Source of the DNA: Bacteroidales bacterium
GTDB lineage: Bacteria > Bacteroidota > Bacteroidia > Bacteroidales > P3
Direction of reading: 5' to 3'
Assembly (NCBI GenBank): GCA_017560705.1
Contig: JAFZEK010000359.1
Location: 1-7,752 of the forward strand
DNA length: 7,752 nt
The notes below the pieces were generated by a model that was not told the origin of the DNA, did no database searches, and saw nothing but the letters and a program-made list of their open reading frames with translations. Position 1 is the first letter of the stretch. Every line of letters starts with the position of its first letter. Shown here one piece after another: positions 1-6,693 of the stretch. The position numbers and the translations under genes were made by a program.

Positions 1-2
1 AT

Positions 3-812
3 TCCAATACAACAAACTCAACGTCGGACAAAGCCAAATTTGCTATAATCTGTGCACTTAACACCTACGAAGAATCAATCTCCAACAAGTTCAACATCAA
101 TGCCAGCACCGAAGAAACAGTCGATGAAGAGTTCAATCTTGCCACCGACGAAGACTTTATGGGTCAAATACTATCAGGAATGTTACCTTTCATGCTACTT
201 ATATTCCTTTATTCGGGTTGTATGGCAGTGGCACCGGAATCCATTGCCGGCGAAAAAGAACGTGGCACCATAGCCACATTGCTCGTTACACCAATGAATC
301 GCAGTCATTTGGCTTTCGGCAAAATAATAAGCCTTAGCTTTATAGCACTTATCAGTGGATTGTCCAGCTTTTTGGGCGTTATACTTTCGTTACCTAAGTT
401 TATGGGTAGTGCCATCGAGGGGATGCCTACAAACATATACACCACCTCCGACTACTTGCTGATATTGGGAATAATCCTATCCACAGTACTTATTCTGATT
501 TCAGCAATATCCATCATTTCGGCCTACGCCAAAACAGTGAAAGAAGCTTCCACACTAGTGCTTCCGTTGATGCTGGTTATAATGATAGTAGGAATACCAT
601 CAACGATAGGTGGTAGCAATGTGCAAACAGCATTATCGTGGTACTTCATACCTATATATAATAGTATTCAAGCCATGACGGGCGTGTTCTCGTTCAACTA
701 CAGCTTGATTAACGTAGGTATAACCATAGTTATCAATATCATTTATGCCGTAGCATTCTCGTATGTGTTGGCCAAAATGTTTAATAGCGAAAAGATTATG
801 TTCTCGAAATAA
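3..812 (+). CDS. ABC-2 type transporter permease, NatB-like (5' end outside window)
   Basis: The frame is open from the left edge (first whole codon at base 3) to a TAA at 810-812, giving 269 visible residues. A Met at base 159 is internal, because the 52 codons before it continue in frame and read as a soluble extracytoplasmic loop. Numbering from base 3, about five hydrophobic segments follow (near 55-77, 108-130, 151-174, 185-204 and 235-258). The first is followed by a GEKERGT-IATLLVTP motif (about 83-97), a hallmark of ABC-2 permeases of the NatB/YhaP group. NatB proteins are usually near 400 residues, so about a third, including the first membrane helix, is missing. The protein would form the inner-membrane channel of an exporter powered by a NatA-like ATPase, probably encoded just upstream. 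The family includes sodium exporters, but the substrate cannot be read from this sequence. A strong terminator follows 24 bases after the stop. Confidence 0.88.
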   Translation, partial: SNTTNSTSDKAKFAIICALNTYEESISNKFNINASTEETVDEEFNLATDEDFMGQILSGMLPFMLLIFLYSGCMAVAPESIAGEKERGTIATLLVTPMNRSHLAFGKIISLSFIALISGLSSFLGVILSLPKFMGSAIEGMPTNIYTTSDYLLILGIILSTVLILISAISIISAYAKTVKEASTLVLPLMLVIMIVGIPSTIGGSNVQTALSWYFIPIYNSIQAMTGVFSFNYSLINVGITIVINIIYAVAFSYVLAKMFNSEKIMFSK

Positions 813-836
813 CCGACCTCTAAATATTTTTGTGCG

Positions 837-874
837 ATACCACAAGCTGCAACTTTTAGCTTGTGGTATTTTTT
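837..874 (+). terminator. Rho-independent terminator after the ABC permease
   Basis: A perfect 12-bp stem (837-848 with 858-869) encloses a 9-base loop and is followed by a run of six T (869-874). No T run follows on the other strand, so it acts rightward, ending the permease transcript. Confidence 0.9.
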
Positions 875-1040
875 GTGCAACTTTTTCTCTACGAAAATAG
901 TTATCTATGTAGGAAACAACAAAAATTGATTGTTTCAAAATCATCAATTGCAAATGACGAGAAAATATAAAACAGCCGTATTTAGTCGTTGGAAATGACA
1001 AAAAGAATAAAAAAATATCATTTTCTGCAACTAAAAAACG

Positions 1041-1068
1041 TTTCTATGCAAATTATTTCGTAATTTTG
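1041..1068 (+). promoter_or_regulatory. Bacteroidota-type promoter for the acidic-tail lipoprotein
   Basis: TAATTTTG at 1061-1068 matches the Bacteroidota -7 element TAnnTTTG. The upstream element is poor: TTTC at 1041-1044, with a 16-base spacer, is the nearest match to the -33 TTTG. Transcription would begin near 1073-1076, about 30 bases before the ATG at 1104. It lies in an AT-rich gap after the permease terminator, so the lipoprotein gene is probably transcribed alone. Confidence 0.5.
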
Positions 1069-1103
1069 CACTACAAAACAAGTAAATACTAATATGTAAG
1101 AAT

Positions 1104-1667
1104 ATGAGAAAGACATTTAAAATCATAACTTTAGCAGTTATTTCGTGTTTGGTAGCAGTTGCTTGTAATAGCAATAGCAATGAAAAACAAATAAAAGAAA
1201 CAGCCAAAAATTATCTACATTCAATAAACATTGAATGCGATTTTGCCAAGGCAAAACAATTTGCTTCACCGGAAACTCAAGAATTATTGGTACTTTTAGA
1301 TCAAATATTCTCGCAAAGTTCTCAATCATCGGGTGCTATAGATTTAGAGTTCAAAGAAAGATACAAAAATAACTCTATAGACATTTTGGATATAGAATAT
1401 GAAAGCGACTCTACAGCCGTTGTAAAATACAAGATTAGCATTTTCGATGAAAATGGCAACTTAGACACTGAAGCTTTAGGCGAAGATAGTGGCGAAGGCA
1501 CTTTGAACATGAAGAAAATAGATTCTAAATGGTATGCTCACCAACCAAAGGAAGCTCCAGAAGATGACTTTACTTTTGGCGAAGAAAGTGAAGAAGAGCT
1601 TATCGAAGAAGAAATCTCTACTGAAGATGTAAAAGAAGATACCACAGAAGAAACTGAAGAAAAATAA
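1104..1667 (+). CDS. Small lipoprotein, DUF4878/NTF2-like body with polyacidic C-terminal tail
   Basis: A protein of 187 residues. The N-terminus is a lipoprotein signal: basic MRK, a hydrophobic stretch 5-20, and a lipobox-like VAVAC with Cys21 as the likely lipidated residue. Residues after Cys21 (NSNSNEK) are not an obvious acidic surface-export signal, so periplasmic-side anchoring is the safer guess. Residues about 26-146 resemble the DUF4878 group of small lipoproteins with an NTF2-like (cystatin-like) fold: an N-terminal helix (IKETAKNYLHSI), then alternating strands ending in KKIDSKWYAH. The tail, residues 150-187, is low complexity with 20 Asp/Glu in 38 residues and only two Lys. The role is unknown; NTF2-like lipoproteins are usually binding proteins, not enzymes. 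The gene has its own promoter and terminator. The family call is from pattern memory and is less certain than the lipoprotein call. Confidence 0.82.
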   Translation: MRKTFKIITLAVISCLVAVACNSNSNEKQIKETAKNYLHSINIECDFAKAKQFASPETQELLVLLDQIFSQSSQSSGAIDLEFKERYKNNSIDILDIEYESDSTAVVKYKISIFDENGNLDTEALGEDSGEGTLNMKKIDSKWYAHQPKEAPEDDFTFGEESEEELIEEEISTEDVKEDTTEETEEK

Positions 1668-1703
1668 AGCTAATTAATAGCTATTTTGGTATAGATTTTA
1701 TGC

Positions 1704-1746
1704 ACGAAACGAGAAATTTAAATAAATTTCTCGTTTCGTTTTTTTT
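1704..1746 (+). terminator. Strong Rho-independent terminator after the lipoprotein
   Basis: The arms 1704-1720 and 1723-1739 are perfectly complementary over 17 bp. The innermost pairs must open because only two bases separate them. Eight T follow at 1739-1746. It begins 36 bases after the lipoprotein stop and has no T run on the minus side, so it works rightward only. Confidence 0.93.
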
Positions 1747-1882
1747 ATAATCGGCTACATATACAAAGATTTAGACCACCACGCATATATAAACATTCCC
1801 CACTCATTGAATTAATTATCCTATCTGTTTTTATTAAACAATACACATCGTTTAGGCATACCACCAAAAATACAACCCCTAT

Positions 1883-1940
1883 AAAAACATATACCCATTT
1901 CCACAAAATGCAGTATAGCATAATGTTGAAATGGGCATAT
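1883..1940 (-). terminator. Probable terminator of the hydrogenase-phosphatase operon
   Basis: Read on the minus strand, an arm at 1940-1928 pairs with one at 1901-1889 over 13 bp (12 Watson-Crick pairs and one G-U). The 26-base loop contains a small ATGC/GCAT hairpin. After one G come five T (1887-1883). It starts 23 bases after the phosphatase stop. The loop is longer than ideal and the T run modest, so confidence is moderate. It faces the lipoprotein terminator across a convergent gap. Confidence 0.5.
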
Positions 1941-1963
1941 ATCATTTTTGAGCAGAAGTTGCC

Positions 1964-3196
1964 TTATATAAACTCTACATGGACTTCCTTCAAGAACTTT
2001 TCTTCCAATTGTTTTTCTATTCGCTTAATTACATTTCGCCTTATCTCCAATTCTACAGGCAATGATGGGTCTTGGTGAGCTTCATTAATCTTTGTGCCTA
2101 TAAGAAAATAAATACAATCGCTCTGCATAAGCAAGTTAAAGATTTCATGAGCTGGAGTTTTATTACCCTTCACATCCGAAGCACCTTTTCGTTCTAGCAG
2201 TTCGCTCAGTTTTCCCAAGGTTAGTATACCTTCCGTTATCAGGTCGATACCATTCATTATTGAAGCAGGAGGCATATCTGGCGAAAGATTAGTAAGCGGC
2301 ACTTCTATAGGCTCATTCAATTGGCGTGAGATAATCTTGGACGTAGTACCTCCACATATTATCTTTTTACCATCAAAGTCGCGAACCACATCGCCAAGAT
2401 ACTTATCCTTAGTATCATCGAACGGAGGACCAGACACTAGCAACAAACGGCGAGGACTACGAATATACACTATACCACAAGTGATGTCATCTTTGCTTTT
2501 ATAACCATCGTTGTACAACGCACGTGTCACTATATCTTGTGCCAACTCCTGTGCCGATATAGTAGGATTTTGAGCTATAACCCTTTCAGCGTAAGAAGCT
2601 ATGCCACTAATACCCCAACCGAAAGGCATATTAGCCGAACTTATACCCATACCCGATTGCATAACACCATCGGAAAACATTATAAGCCTATCTTCGGGCT
2701 GTAGGTCAATATGAGAAAGATACACGTTGCCCACTGGCGGATGTTCTTCATCGGTAAATGTATAGTCAATGTCTAGCAACTCTTTTTCTATCTCCATTAC
2801 TTTTCCTTTGCGGATAAGCAAGAACGGCGGATTGTCGTATTCCACTATTTTGCCCGTACCACTTAGAGCGTCGACATCGGCAATAGTAAAAGTAGAATAA
2901 CTTATGTTTCTAGACGAGTCTATAGGTAAAGTATTCTTTATAATATTGGCCGTACGAACCACTGGTTCGTTTCTCAAACAGAAGTTGAGAGCCATAGACG
3001 CTGTCATTGTAGACAAGATATTGGCACGCACACCACTACCCAAACCATCTGAAAGCACACACACCAAGCGGTTTTCTTCTTGTAGCTTTCGCGACATAAA
3101 AGTGTCGCCACAACAAAACTTGCCATGCTTGTTTACATTAAACATCCCTACTTCAAAAAAATATTGCTGTTGCAATCTTTCCTTATTCTCGCTCAT
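1964..3196 (-). CDS. SpoIIE/PP2C-type protein phosphatase linked to a sensory hydrogenase
   Basis: A protein of 410 residues with no signal peptide, so cytoplasmic. Residues about 12-247 form a PP2C/SpoIIE phosphatase domain. The expected metal-binding acidic residues are all present: Asp31 in CCGD, Asp50 in LSDGLGSG, Asp176 in FSDGV, and Asp236/Asp237 in KDDIT. The enzyme should therefore be active and remove phosphate from Ser/Thr, as SpoIIE and RsbU do on anti-anti-sigma (STAS) proteins. Residues about 250-410 are a separate C-terminal domain with GPPFD (256-260), CGGTT (281-285), IDLITEGILTL (317-327) and GTKINEAHQDPSLPVE (367-382). I recall this extension from phosphatases encoded beside [FeFe] hydrogenases but know no function for it. 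The ATG lies 9 bases after the stop of the hydrogenase gene, so the two are co-transcribed and probably translationally coupled. No obvious substrate or opposing kinase is visible. Confidence 0.9.
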   Translation of the reverse strand: MSENKERLQQQYFFEVGMFNVNKHGKFCCGDTFMSRKLQEENRLVCVLSDGLGSGVRANILSTMTASMALNFCLRNEPVVRTANIIKNTLPIDSSRNISYSTFTIADVDALSGTGKIVEYDNPPFLLIRKGKVMEIEKELLDIDYTFTDEEHPPVGNVYLSHIDLQPEDRLIMFSDGVMQSGMGISSANMPFGWGISGIASYAERVIAQNPTISAQELAQDIVTRALYNDGYKSKDDITCGIVYIRSPRRLLLVSGPPFDDTKDKYLGDVVRDFDGKKIICGGTTSKIISRQLNEPIEVPLTNLSPDMPPASIMNGIDLITEGILTLGKLSELLERKGASDVKGNKTPAHEIFNLLMQSDCIYFLIGTKINEAHQDPSLPVELEIRRNVIKRIEKQLEEKFLKEVHVEFI

Positions 3197-3205
3197 AGCA
3201 CTGTC

Positions 3206-4963
3206 TTATTTTTTAGTTTCATCATGCGATTCCACAATACTATTCAGCATTGTTTCCGTAAACGAAGCATTTTCGCCCAAAAGGAAAGCTATCTGCTGCA
3301 CTACCTTTAGGTTTTGAAGTATCACTTCGCGAGTTCTATTTATCACCAAATCCTTTCGAACCTCTGGCTCATGCATGTTTTGCACTATTCCACAAACGGT
3401 TTTGCAAGCCAGAACTGTCATCACCGACACATTTAGATACTTATCATTATATCGAACATCTTGTTCCGTTTCGTCGTTTCCGTTTTTTAGCACCTTTTCG
3501 AACAAATGATAGAATGGTATAAGCTTACGGGCATCGGCACCTACTAGGTTGGGAATATTTTCATGGATAAACTGAGCTTCTTCGCCTAGTATCTTTACAA
3601 ACTTTTCATTGGAATCCACTATCTGCATTTTGTCGTTCACTATGACAACGCCGTAGGGTATCTTCCTTAGCAAGATATTAGTTTTGTTGAATGCCGCCGA
3701 CCGCATAAACGATATACACATCGAATTTTCGGCTCTACCATCGATAAGTGCTTTGGCAAATTCCCTGCAGTTGTCATAACCACAACCGGAACAGTTAAGC
3801 TCTGCTTGTTTTGAGAATTTATTTACTGATTGCAAAGCTTCTTCTATCTTAGCATCAGGATATTCCATAACAGGCGGTGCCACTATATCATCAAAAGAGC
3901 TAGCTACTTCTACACCTTCAAAAAGACGCAAGTTCTCTTCCAATGTAGGCGTAGACAACGATTCTTTCTTCAACGACGAAAAGACTTTGATACGCTTCGA
4001 CGCCACTGATTTTTTCTCCAATGTTCCAGGACCTTTCACACAACCACCCTCACATATCATTAGTTCTAAGAATAACTTCTTCGGTATATTCAGGCTATCA
4101 GAATCTTCAATTATCTCACGGATGTTCCTAACCCCCGAAAATGTCATATAAGACACCGGACTGTTATTGTTATTTATACTTGCCACCTCTTCGCTTTGAA
4201 GCATATTAGCAATCATACCACCATCCACAGGAAACAAGCGACCTTTGTAGGCTCGTTGGGGAATAAAAGCGTCATCTTCCGCAGGCTTAATAAAGTCAAA
4301 ATCCACACCAAACCAATCCATCATATCTACAAACTCCTTGTATGTAAGAGCATAATCTATAACGGAGGTGTTCATATCACTTTCTTTCTTTTTGGCTATA
4401 CATGGACCTACAAACACTACCTTACAACCCGGATAATGCTTCTTCAACATCTTTCCATGTGCCACCATTGGCGTATCTATAGGCACCAACAAGTGTTTCT
4501 TCTCGGGGTAATACTTACACACAAAATGAACCGTAGCTGTACAACACGACGAAAAATATACTCCATTGGGCTGAGAATCCAACCACTTCTTTGTAGCCTC
4601 CGACACCTTTTCGGCTCCCAAAGCCGTTTCGGACACTCCATAAAAACCCATCTCTTTTGCTGCCGCTACAAAGGATTCTTCACTAACATGTGGAAATTCT
4701 GAAATATAACTCGGTGCAAGCGATATTATCAGCTGTTCCTTGTTTTGAAGTGCTGATATTACCTTTTGACTATCATCGCGAACTTTTTTTGCCTTAGCTG
4801 GACATATTGTCAAGCAATGTCCACAATACGTGCAATAATCATAACATATTGATGCACTTTCATTCTCTATTTTTACCGATTTTACTGGACATTCTTTTAC
4901 ACACTTATAACAATCTTGACAATTATTCTTCTCCGTATATAAAGGTTCTAATATATCCGACAT
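3206..4963 (-). CDS. hydS: Putative sensory [FeFe] hydrogenase (group C, HydS-like) with FeS and PAS domains
   Basis: A protein of 585 residues, cytoplasmic. Residues 15-25 and 44-54 are two CxxCxxCxxxCP ferredoxin motifs for two [4Fe-4S] clusters. Residues about 75-350 are the H-cluster domain: L1 FSSCCTATV (Cys140, Cys141), L2 VGPCIAKKKE (Cys188, Lys191, Glu194) and L3 ELMICEGGCVKGPG (Cys304, Cys308). All four H-cluster Cys ligands are present. Residues 391-416 (CSGCGYDNC then Cys416) are a third [4Fe-4S] site of the FeS family (PF04060-like). Residues about 428-530 are a PAS domain, followed by a helical tail (TREVILQNLKVVQQIAFLLGE). This order is that of group C hydrogenases, which are thought to sense H2 or redox state. 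Assembly needs HydE, HydF and HydG, absent here. The start is supported by a purine-rich AAAGGAAGAG site just upstream; the gene begins 21 bases after the ferredoxin stop. Sensing is inferred from architecture and from the phosphatase neighbour. Confidence 0.93.
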   Translation of the reverse strand: MSDILEPLYTEKNNCQDCYKCVKECPVKSVKIENESASICYDYCTYCGHCLTICPAKAKKVRDDSQKVISALQNKEQLIISLAPSYISEFPHVSEESFVAAAKEMGFYGVSETALGAEKVSEATKKWLDSQPNGVYFSSCCTATVHFVCKYYPEKKHLLVPIDTPMVAHGKMLKKHYPGCKVVFVGPCIAKKKESDMNTSVIDYALTYKEFVDMMDWFGVDFDFIKPAEDDAFIPQRAYKGRLFPVDGGMIANMLQSEEVASINNNNSPVSYMTFSGVRNIREIIEDSDSLNIPKKLFLELMICEGGCVKGPGTLEKKSVASKRIKVFSSLKKESLSTPTLEENLRLFEGVEVASSFDDIVAPPVMEYPDAKIEEALQSVNKFSKQAELNCSGCGYDNCREFAKALIDGRAENSMCISFMRSAAFNKTNILLRKIPYGVVIVNDKMQIVDSNEKFVKILGEEAQFIHENIPNLVGADARKLIPFYHLFEKVLKNGNDETEQDVRYNDKYLNVSVMTVLACKTVCGIVQNMHEPEVRKDLVINRTREVILQNLKVVQQIAFLLGENASFTETMLNSIVESHDETKK

Positions 4964-4984
4964 AATCTCTTCCTTTCATAAGTT

Positions 4985-5245
4985 TTAGTTTCCGGTTTCG
5001 TTGGCAAAATTTTCGTGCAATATACGCTTCAATTTCTGTTCATCCAACTCGAAATATTCTACATCATCTATTTGTATAACAGGACCCTTGCTACAATTGT
5101 CGCTACATAACTGACCTTTAAACGTTACCTTTGCCGACAAATTATGCTCTTGAAGATACCTTTTTATTATCTCTACATAATTCTTATTGCCACGAGCAAA
5201 ACAAGAGCTGCCCATACAAATGATTATTTCTTTTTGTTTTTCCAT
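4985..5245 (-). CDS. Thioredoxin-fold [2Fe-2S] ferredoxin (NuoE/HndA-like)
   Basis: A protein of 86 residues from the ATG at 5245. It has the four-Cys pattern of the thioredoxin-like [2Fe-2S] ferredoxins: C-x4-C in CMGSSC near the N-terminus and C-x3-C in CSDNC about 31 residues later. This is the ligand set of NuoE, HndA and the clostridial 2Fe-2S ferredoxin, and the length fits the free-standing form. It should pass single electrons, most simply to or from the hydrogenase encoded next. The frame extends upstream to a TTG at 5269 (94 residues), but the ATG at 5245 is preferred because it has an AGAAAGG site 8 bases before it and puts the first Cys motif at the usual distance from the N-terminus. 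It is the first gene of the operon. Confidence 0.87.
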   Translation of the reverse strand: MEKQKEIIICMGSSCFARGNKNYVEIIKRYLQEHNLSAKVTFKGQLCSDNCSKGPVIQIDDVEYFELDEQKLKRILHENFANETGN

Positions 5246-5253
5246 AGATTTTA

Positions 5254-5260
5254 CCTTTCT
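5254..5260 (-). promoter_or_regulatory. Ribosome binding site deciding the ferredoxin start
   Basis: AGAAAGG on the minus strand, 8 bases before the ATG at 5245. It lies inside the alternative TTG-initiated reading frame (from 5269) and argues for the shorter protein. Confidence 0.55.
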
Positions 5261-5312
5261 AAATTTCAATAAAACAATATTTTATCTCCAATTATCCAAA
5301 TCAGAGAGAATG

Positions 5313-5343
5313 CAAATATACATATTTTTCAAGAAAATACAAA
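5313..5343 (-). promoter_or_regulatory. Promoter of the ferredoxin-hydS-phosphatase operon
   Basis: On the minus strand, TTTG at 5343-5340 is followed after 19 bases by TATATTTG at 5320-5313. Both elements fit the Bacteroidota -33 (TTTG) and -7 (TAnnTTTG) consensus at a normal spacing. Transcription should start near 5306-5309, giving a leader of about 60 bases before the ATG at 5245. It is the best-matching promoter in the window. I see no clear operator repeat next to it. Confidence 0.65.
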
Positions 5344-5839
5344 AAGACTATCAACAAAAATATTCTTTTTTTATACACAATCGCCATCCCTCATCATTCA
5401 CTTCCTCTACTATACACCTCATTTACACATATATAACCACACACAATCCCTTCTTAAACAAATAGACGAATCATCAAGAAACTCCACAAAACAAAGAACA
5501 AAAAAAGGTACAAAAAGTAGAGAATGTATAGAGAGCTCCGCAGACTAAGGACTAAGAAAAAAAGCCTAAAGGGGGCTACCGCATCGCTAATTGTCTCAGC
5601 AGTCACCATATTAAACCTCAAATCAAAGACTCTTTCCCCAAATGATCACAACCACCTATCACCTAAGACAAAGAGAGGTAAATTTATCAGCTGTATATTG
5701 TCGTATAATCGTTGATTTTGTATGCAATATACAGAGCACACCGATGTATAACCAATAGCATACACTAACCTAAAAAGATTATTTCTCACATCTTATCTTC
5801 CAAGTTTTGTCACAAAACATTCCTCCAAAAGAAAACCAT
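5344..5839. other. Intergenic region without a convincing gene
   Basis: About 500 bases, AT-rich, between the hydrogenase operon promoter and the 3' end of the next minus-strand gene. Open frames here (plus strand, roughly 5187-5465 and 5524-5715) have unnatural composition and no recognisable motif. Two structures stand out: the inverted repeat 5691-5734, listed separately, and a weak minus-strand hairpin, AGCC/GGCT at 5577-5574 and 5566-5563, followed by seven T (5563-5557). The latter could stop read-through from the lipoprotein gene some 260 bases upstream of it, but its stem is only 4 bp. A second -7-like element (minus, 5362-5355) lacks a well-placed -33. An unannotated small RNA cannot be excluded. 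Confidence 0.5.
5691..5734. repeat. 10-bp perfect inverted repeat with nested hairpin
   Basis: CTGTATATTG at 5691-5700 is the exact reverse complement of CAATATACAG at 5725-5734. Within the 24-base spacer, AATC (5707-5710) and GATT (5714-5717) can form a second small hairpin. No T run follows on either strand, so it does not look like a terminator. It could be a structured RNA or two half-sites for a DNA-binding protein. Confidence 0.5.
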
Positions 5840-6499
5840 TTAGTGAACACCACCATAGTTGAAATAAGCATAAAGCCACTCCTTCGTAATCCAATCATAT
5901 TTCGGATTCAAAGTATTGTAATAGGATTTAAAACTCTCTCTATTATCAGCTATTATGCAATATTGTACACGTTCTAAATTCCATTCTCCCATCCAATCCC
6001 TATCTATAACACGTGGATCCATATAAAAATACATATCAAGACATCGCGACAAACAAGACAAACTATCATTTACTGCATAAAAAAACATCAAATCATCGAT
6101 TTTAGTCATATACGCACTTATAGAACTATCATCACTTGTAAGCTGAGAGTAAAACCACGTCATCTCGTCCACCGATGTAGGATACAAATTCTCTACATCT
6201 CCGGCCATCAAAGAGTCTTTACCTAAATAATTATTCAAAAGCAATCTATAGTCGCGATTACTTTTTTGTCGGCCTAAAAACTCTCCATTCTCCCACATCC
6301 TAAGAGTATCCATGTTTGGATGAATCAATTCCTCCAAAGTCACTGTATCTCTCTTATTATAACGAGGCTCATCCTGATTTAATTTAACCATCTCATCGCT
6401 AGCTGACTCTTCGTTTTTTGGATAATTCTCAGCTCCACAAGACATGCACAACATTGTAGATAACAATATCGTTATAAATTTATTATCCCTTATCTTCAT
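5840..6499 (-). CDS. Predicted lipoprotein of unknown function
   Basis: A protein of 219 residues from the ATG at 6499. I do not recognise the family. The N-terminus has a basic start (MKIRDNK), a hydrophobic segment (FITILLSTML) and CMSCG, with the second Cys (residue 21) as the likely lipidation site, a layout common in Bacteroidota lipoproteins. The frame extends to a GTG at 6565 (241 residues), but this would bury the signal sequence behind 22 polar residues, so the ATG is preferred. After the signal comes a polar, acidic linker of about 25 residues, then a region rich in aromatic and acidic residues that reads as mostly helical (for example DRDWMGEWNLERVQYCIIADNR in two halves around residues 167-188). 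The protein ends in YGGVH. A candidate promoter lies 130 bases upstream. Confidence 0.72.
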   Translation of the reverse strand: MKIRDNKFITILLSTMLCMSCGAENYPKNEESASDEMVKLNQDEPRYNKRDTVTLEELIHPNMDTLRMWENGEFLGRQKSNRDYRLLLNNYLGKDSLMAGDVENLYPTSVDEMTWFYSQLTSDDSSISAYMTKIDDLMFFYAVNDSLSCLSRCLDMYFYMDPRVIDRDWMGEWNLERVQYCIIADNRESFKSYYNTLNPKYDWITKEWLYAYFNYGGVH

Positions 6500-6631
6500 A
6501 ATCCTATACGTTTGAATGTTTAATACTAGGTAATTTCTAAAAGTGGAATTTTTAGAAGTTGTCACTATTTATTCTCTTGCATTTCCCCTACGCCCGTCGG
6601 CATAAAAAAAACGCAGAATTGTTTCGCTTTG

Positions 6632-6639
6632 CAAAAGTA
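6632..6639 (-). promoter_or_regulatory. Candidate -7 promoter element for the 219-residue lipoprotein gene
   Basis: TACTTTTG on the minus strand fits TAnnTTTG. No good -33 TTTG lies 17-21 bases upstream. Transcription would start near 6626, leaving a leader of about 125 bases before the ATG at 6499. That leader contains a run of eight T (6603-6610 as A on the plus strand) and a short GC-rich patch near 6586-6600. Confidence 0.4.
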
Positions 6640-6693
6640 CGAAATTGTTTTTAACTTCATCATTTTCCCCATTGCTCAACAAATAAAAAAAAA

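Noticed and set aside
924..949. 7-bp inverted repeat (AATTGAT/ATCAATT) before the lipoprotein promoter
   Set aside because: AT-only apart from one pair, with a 12-base loop, and no minus-strand gene upstream to terminate; likely chance in AT-rich DNA.
633..1001. Minus-strand frame of 122 codons over the end of the permease gene
   Set aside because: It runs antisense to a well-supported membrane protein, crosses that gene's terminator and has no recognisable content.
1745..1945. Minus-strand frame of 66 codons between the convergent genes
   Set aside because: It overlaps both flanking terminators, with its start inside the operon terminator stem, and its sequence is a Cys- and aromatic-rich mix with no motif or ribosome binding site.
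4196..4702. Plus-strand frame of 168 codons inside hydS
   Set aside because: It is antisense to the H-cluster domain, whose motifs are unmistakable; the translation is His/Thr-rich noise.
3206..4963. Catalytic group A [FeFe] hydrogenase making or consuming H2 in bulk
   Set aside because: The L1 and L2 motifs diverge, a PAS domain is fused at the C-terminus and a phosphatase is co-encoded, all pointing to the sensory group. Some turnover is still possible.
5187..5715. Two plus-strand frames (5187-5465 and 5524-5715)
   Set aside because: The first starts antisense inside the ferredoxin gene; both have composition typical of translated AT-rich intergenic DNA and no domain.
5804..5818. Hairpin GTTTTG/CAAAAC just after the 219-residue lipoprotein gene
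   Set aside because: A 6-bp stem with no T run following on the minus strand; insufficient for a terminator call.
6685..6693. Nine T directly after the stop of the exported-protein gene
   Set aside because: No stable hairpin precedes the run, so it is not called a terminator.
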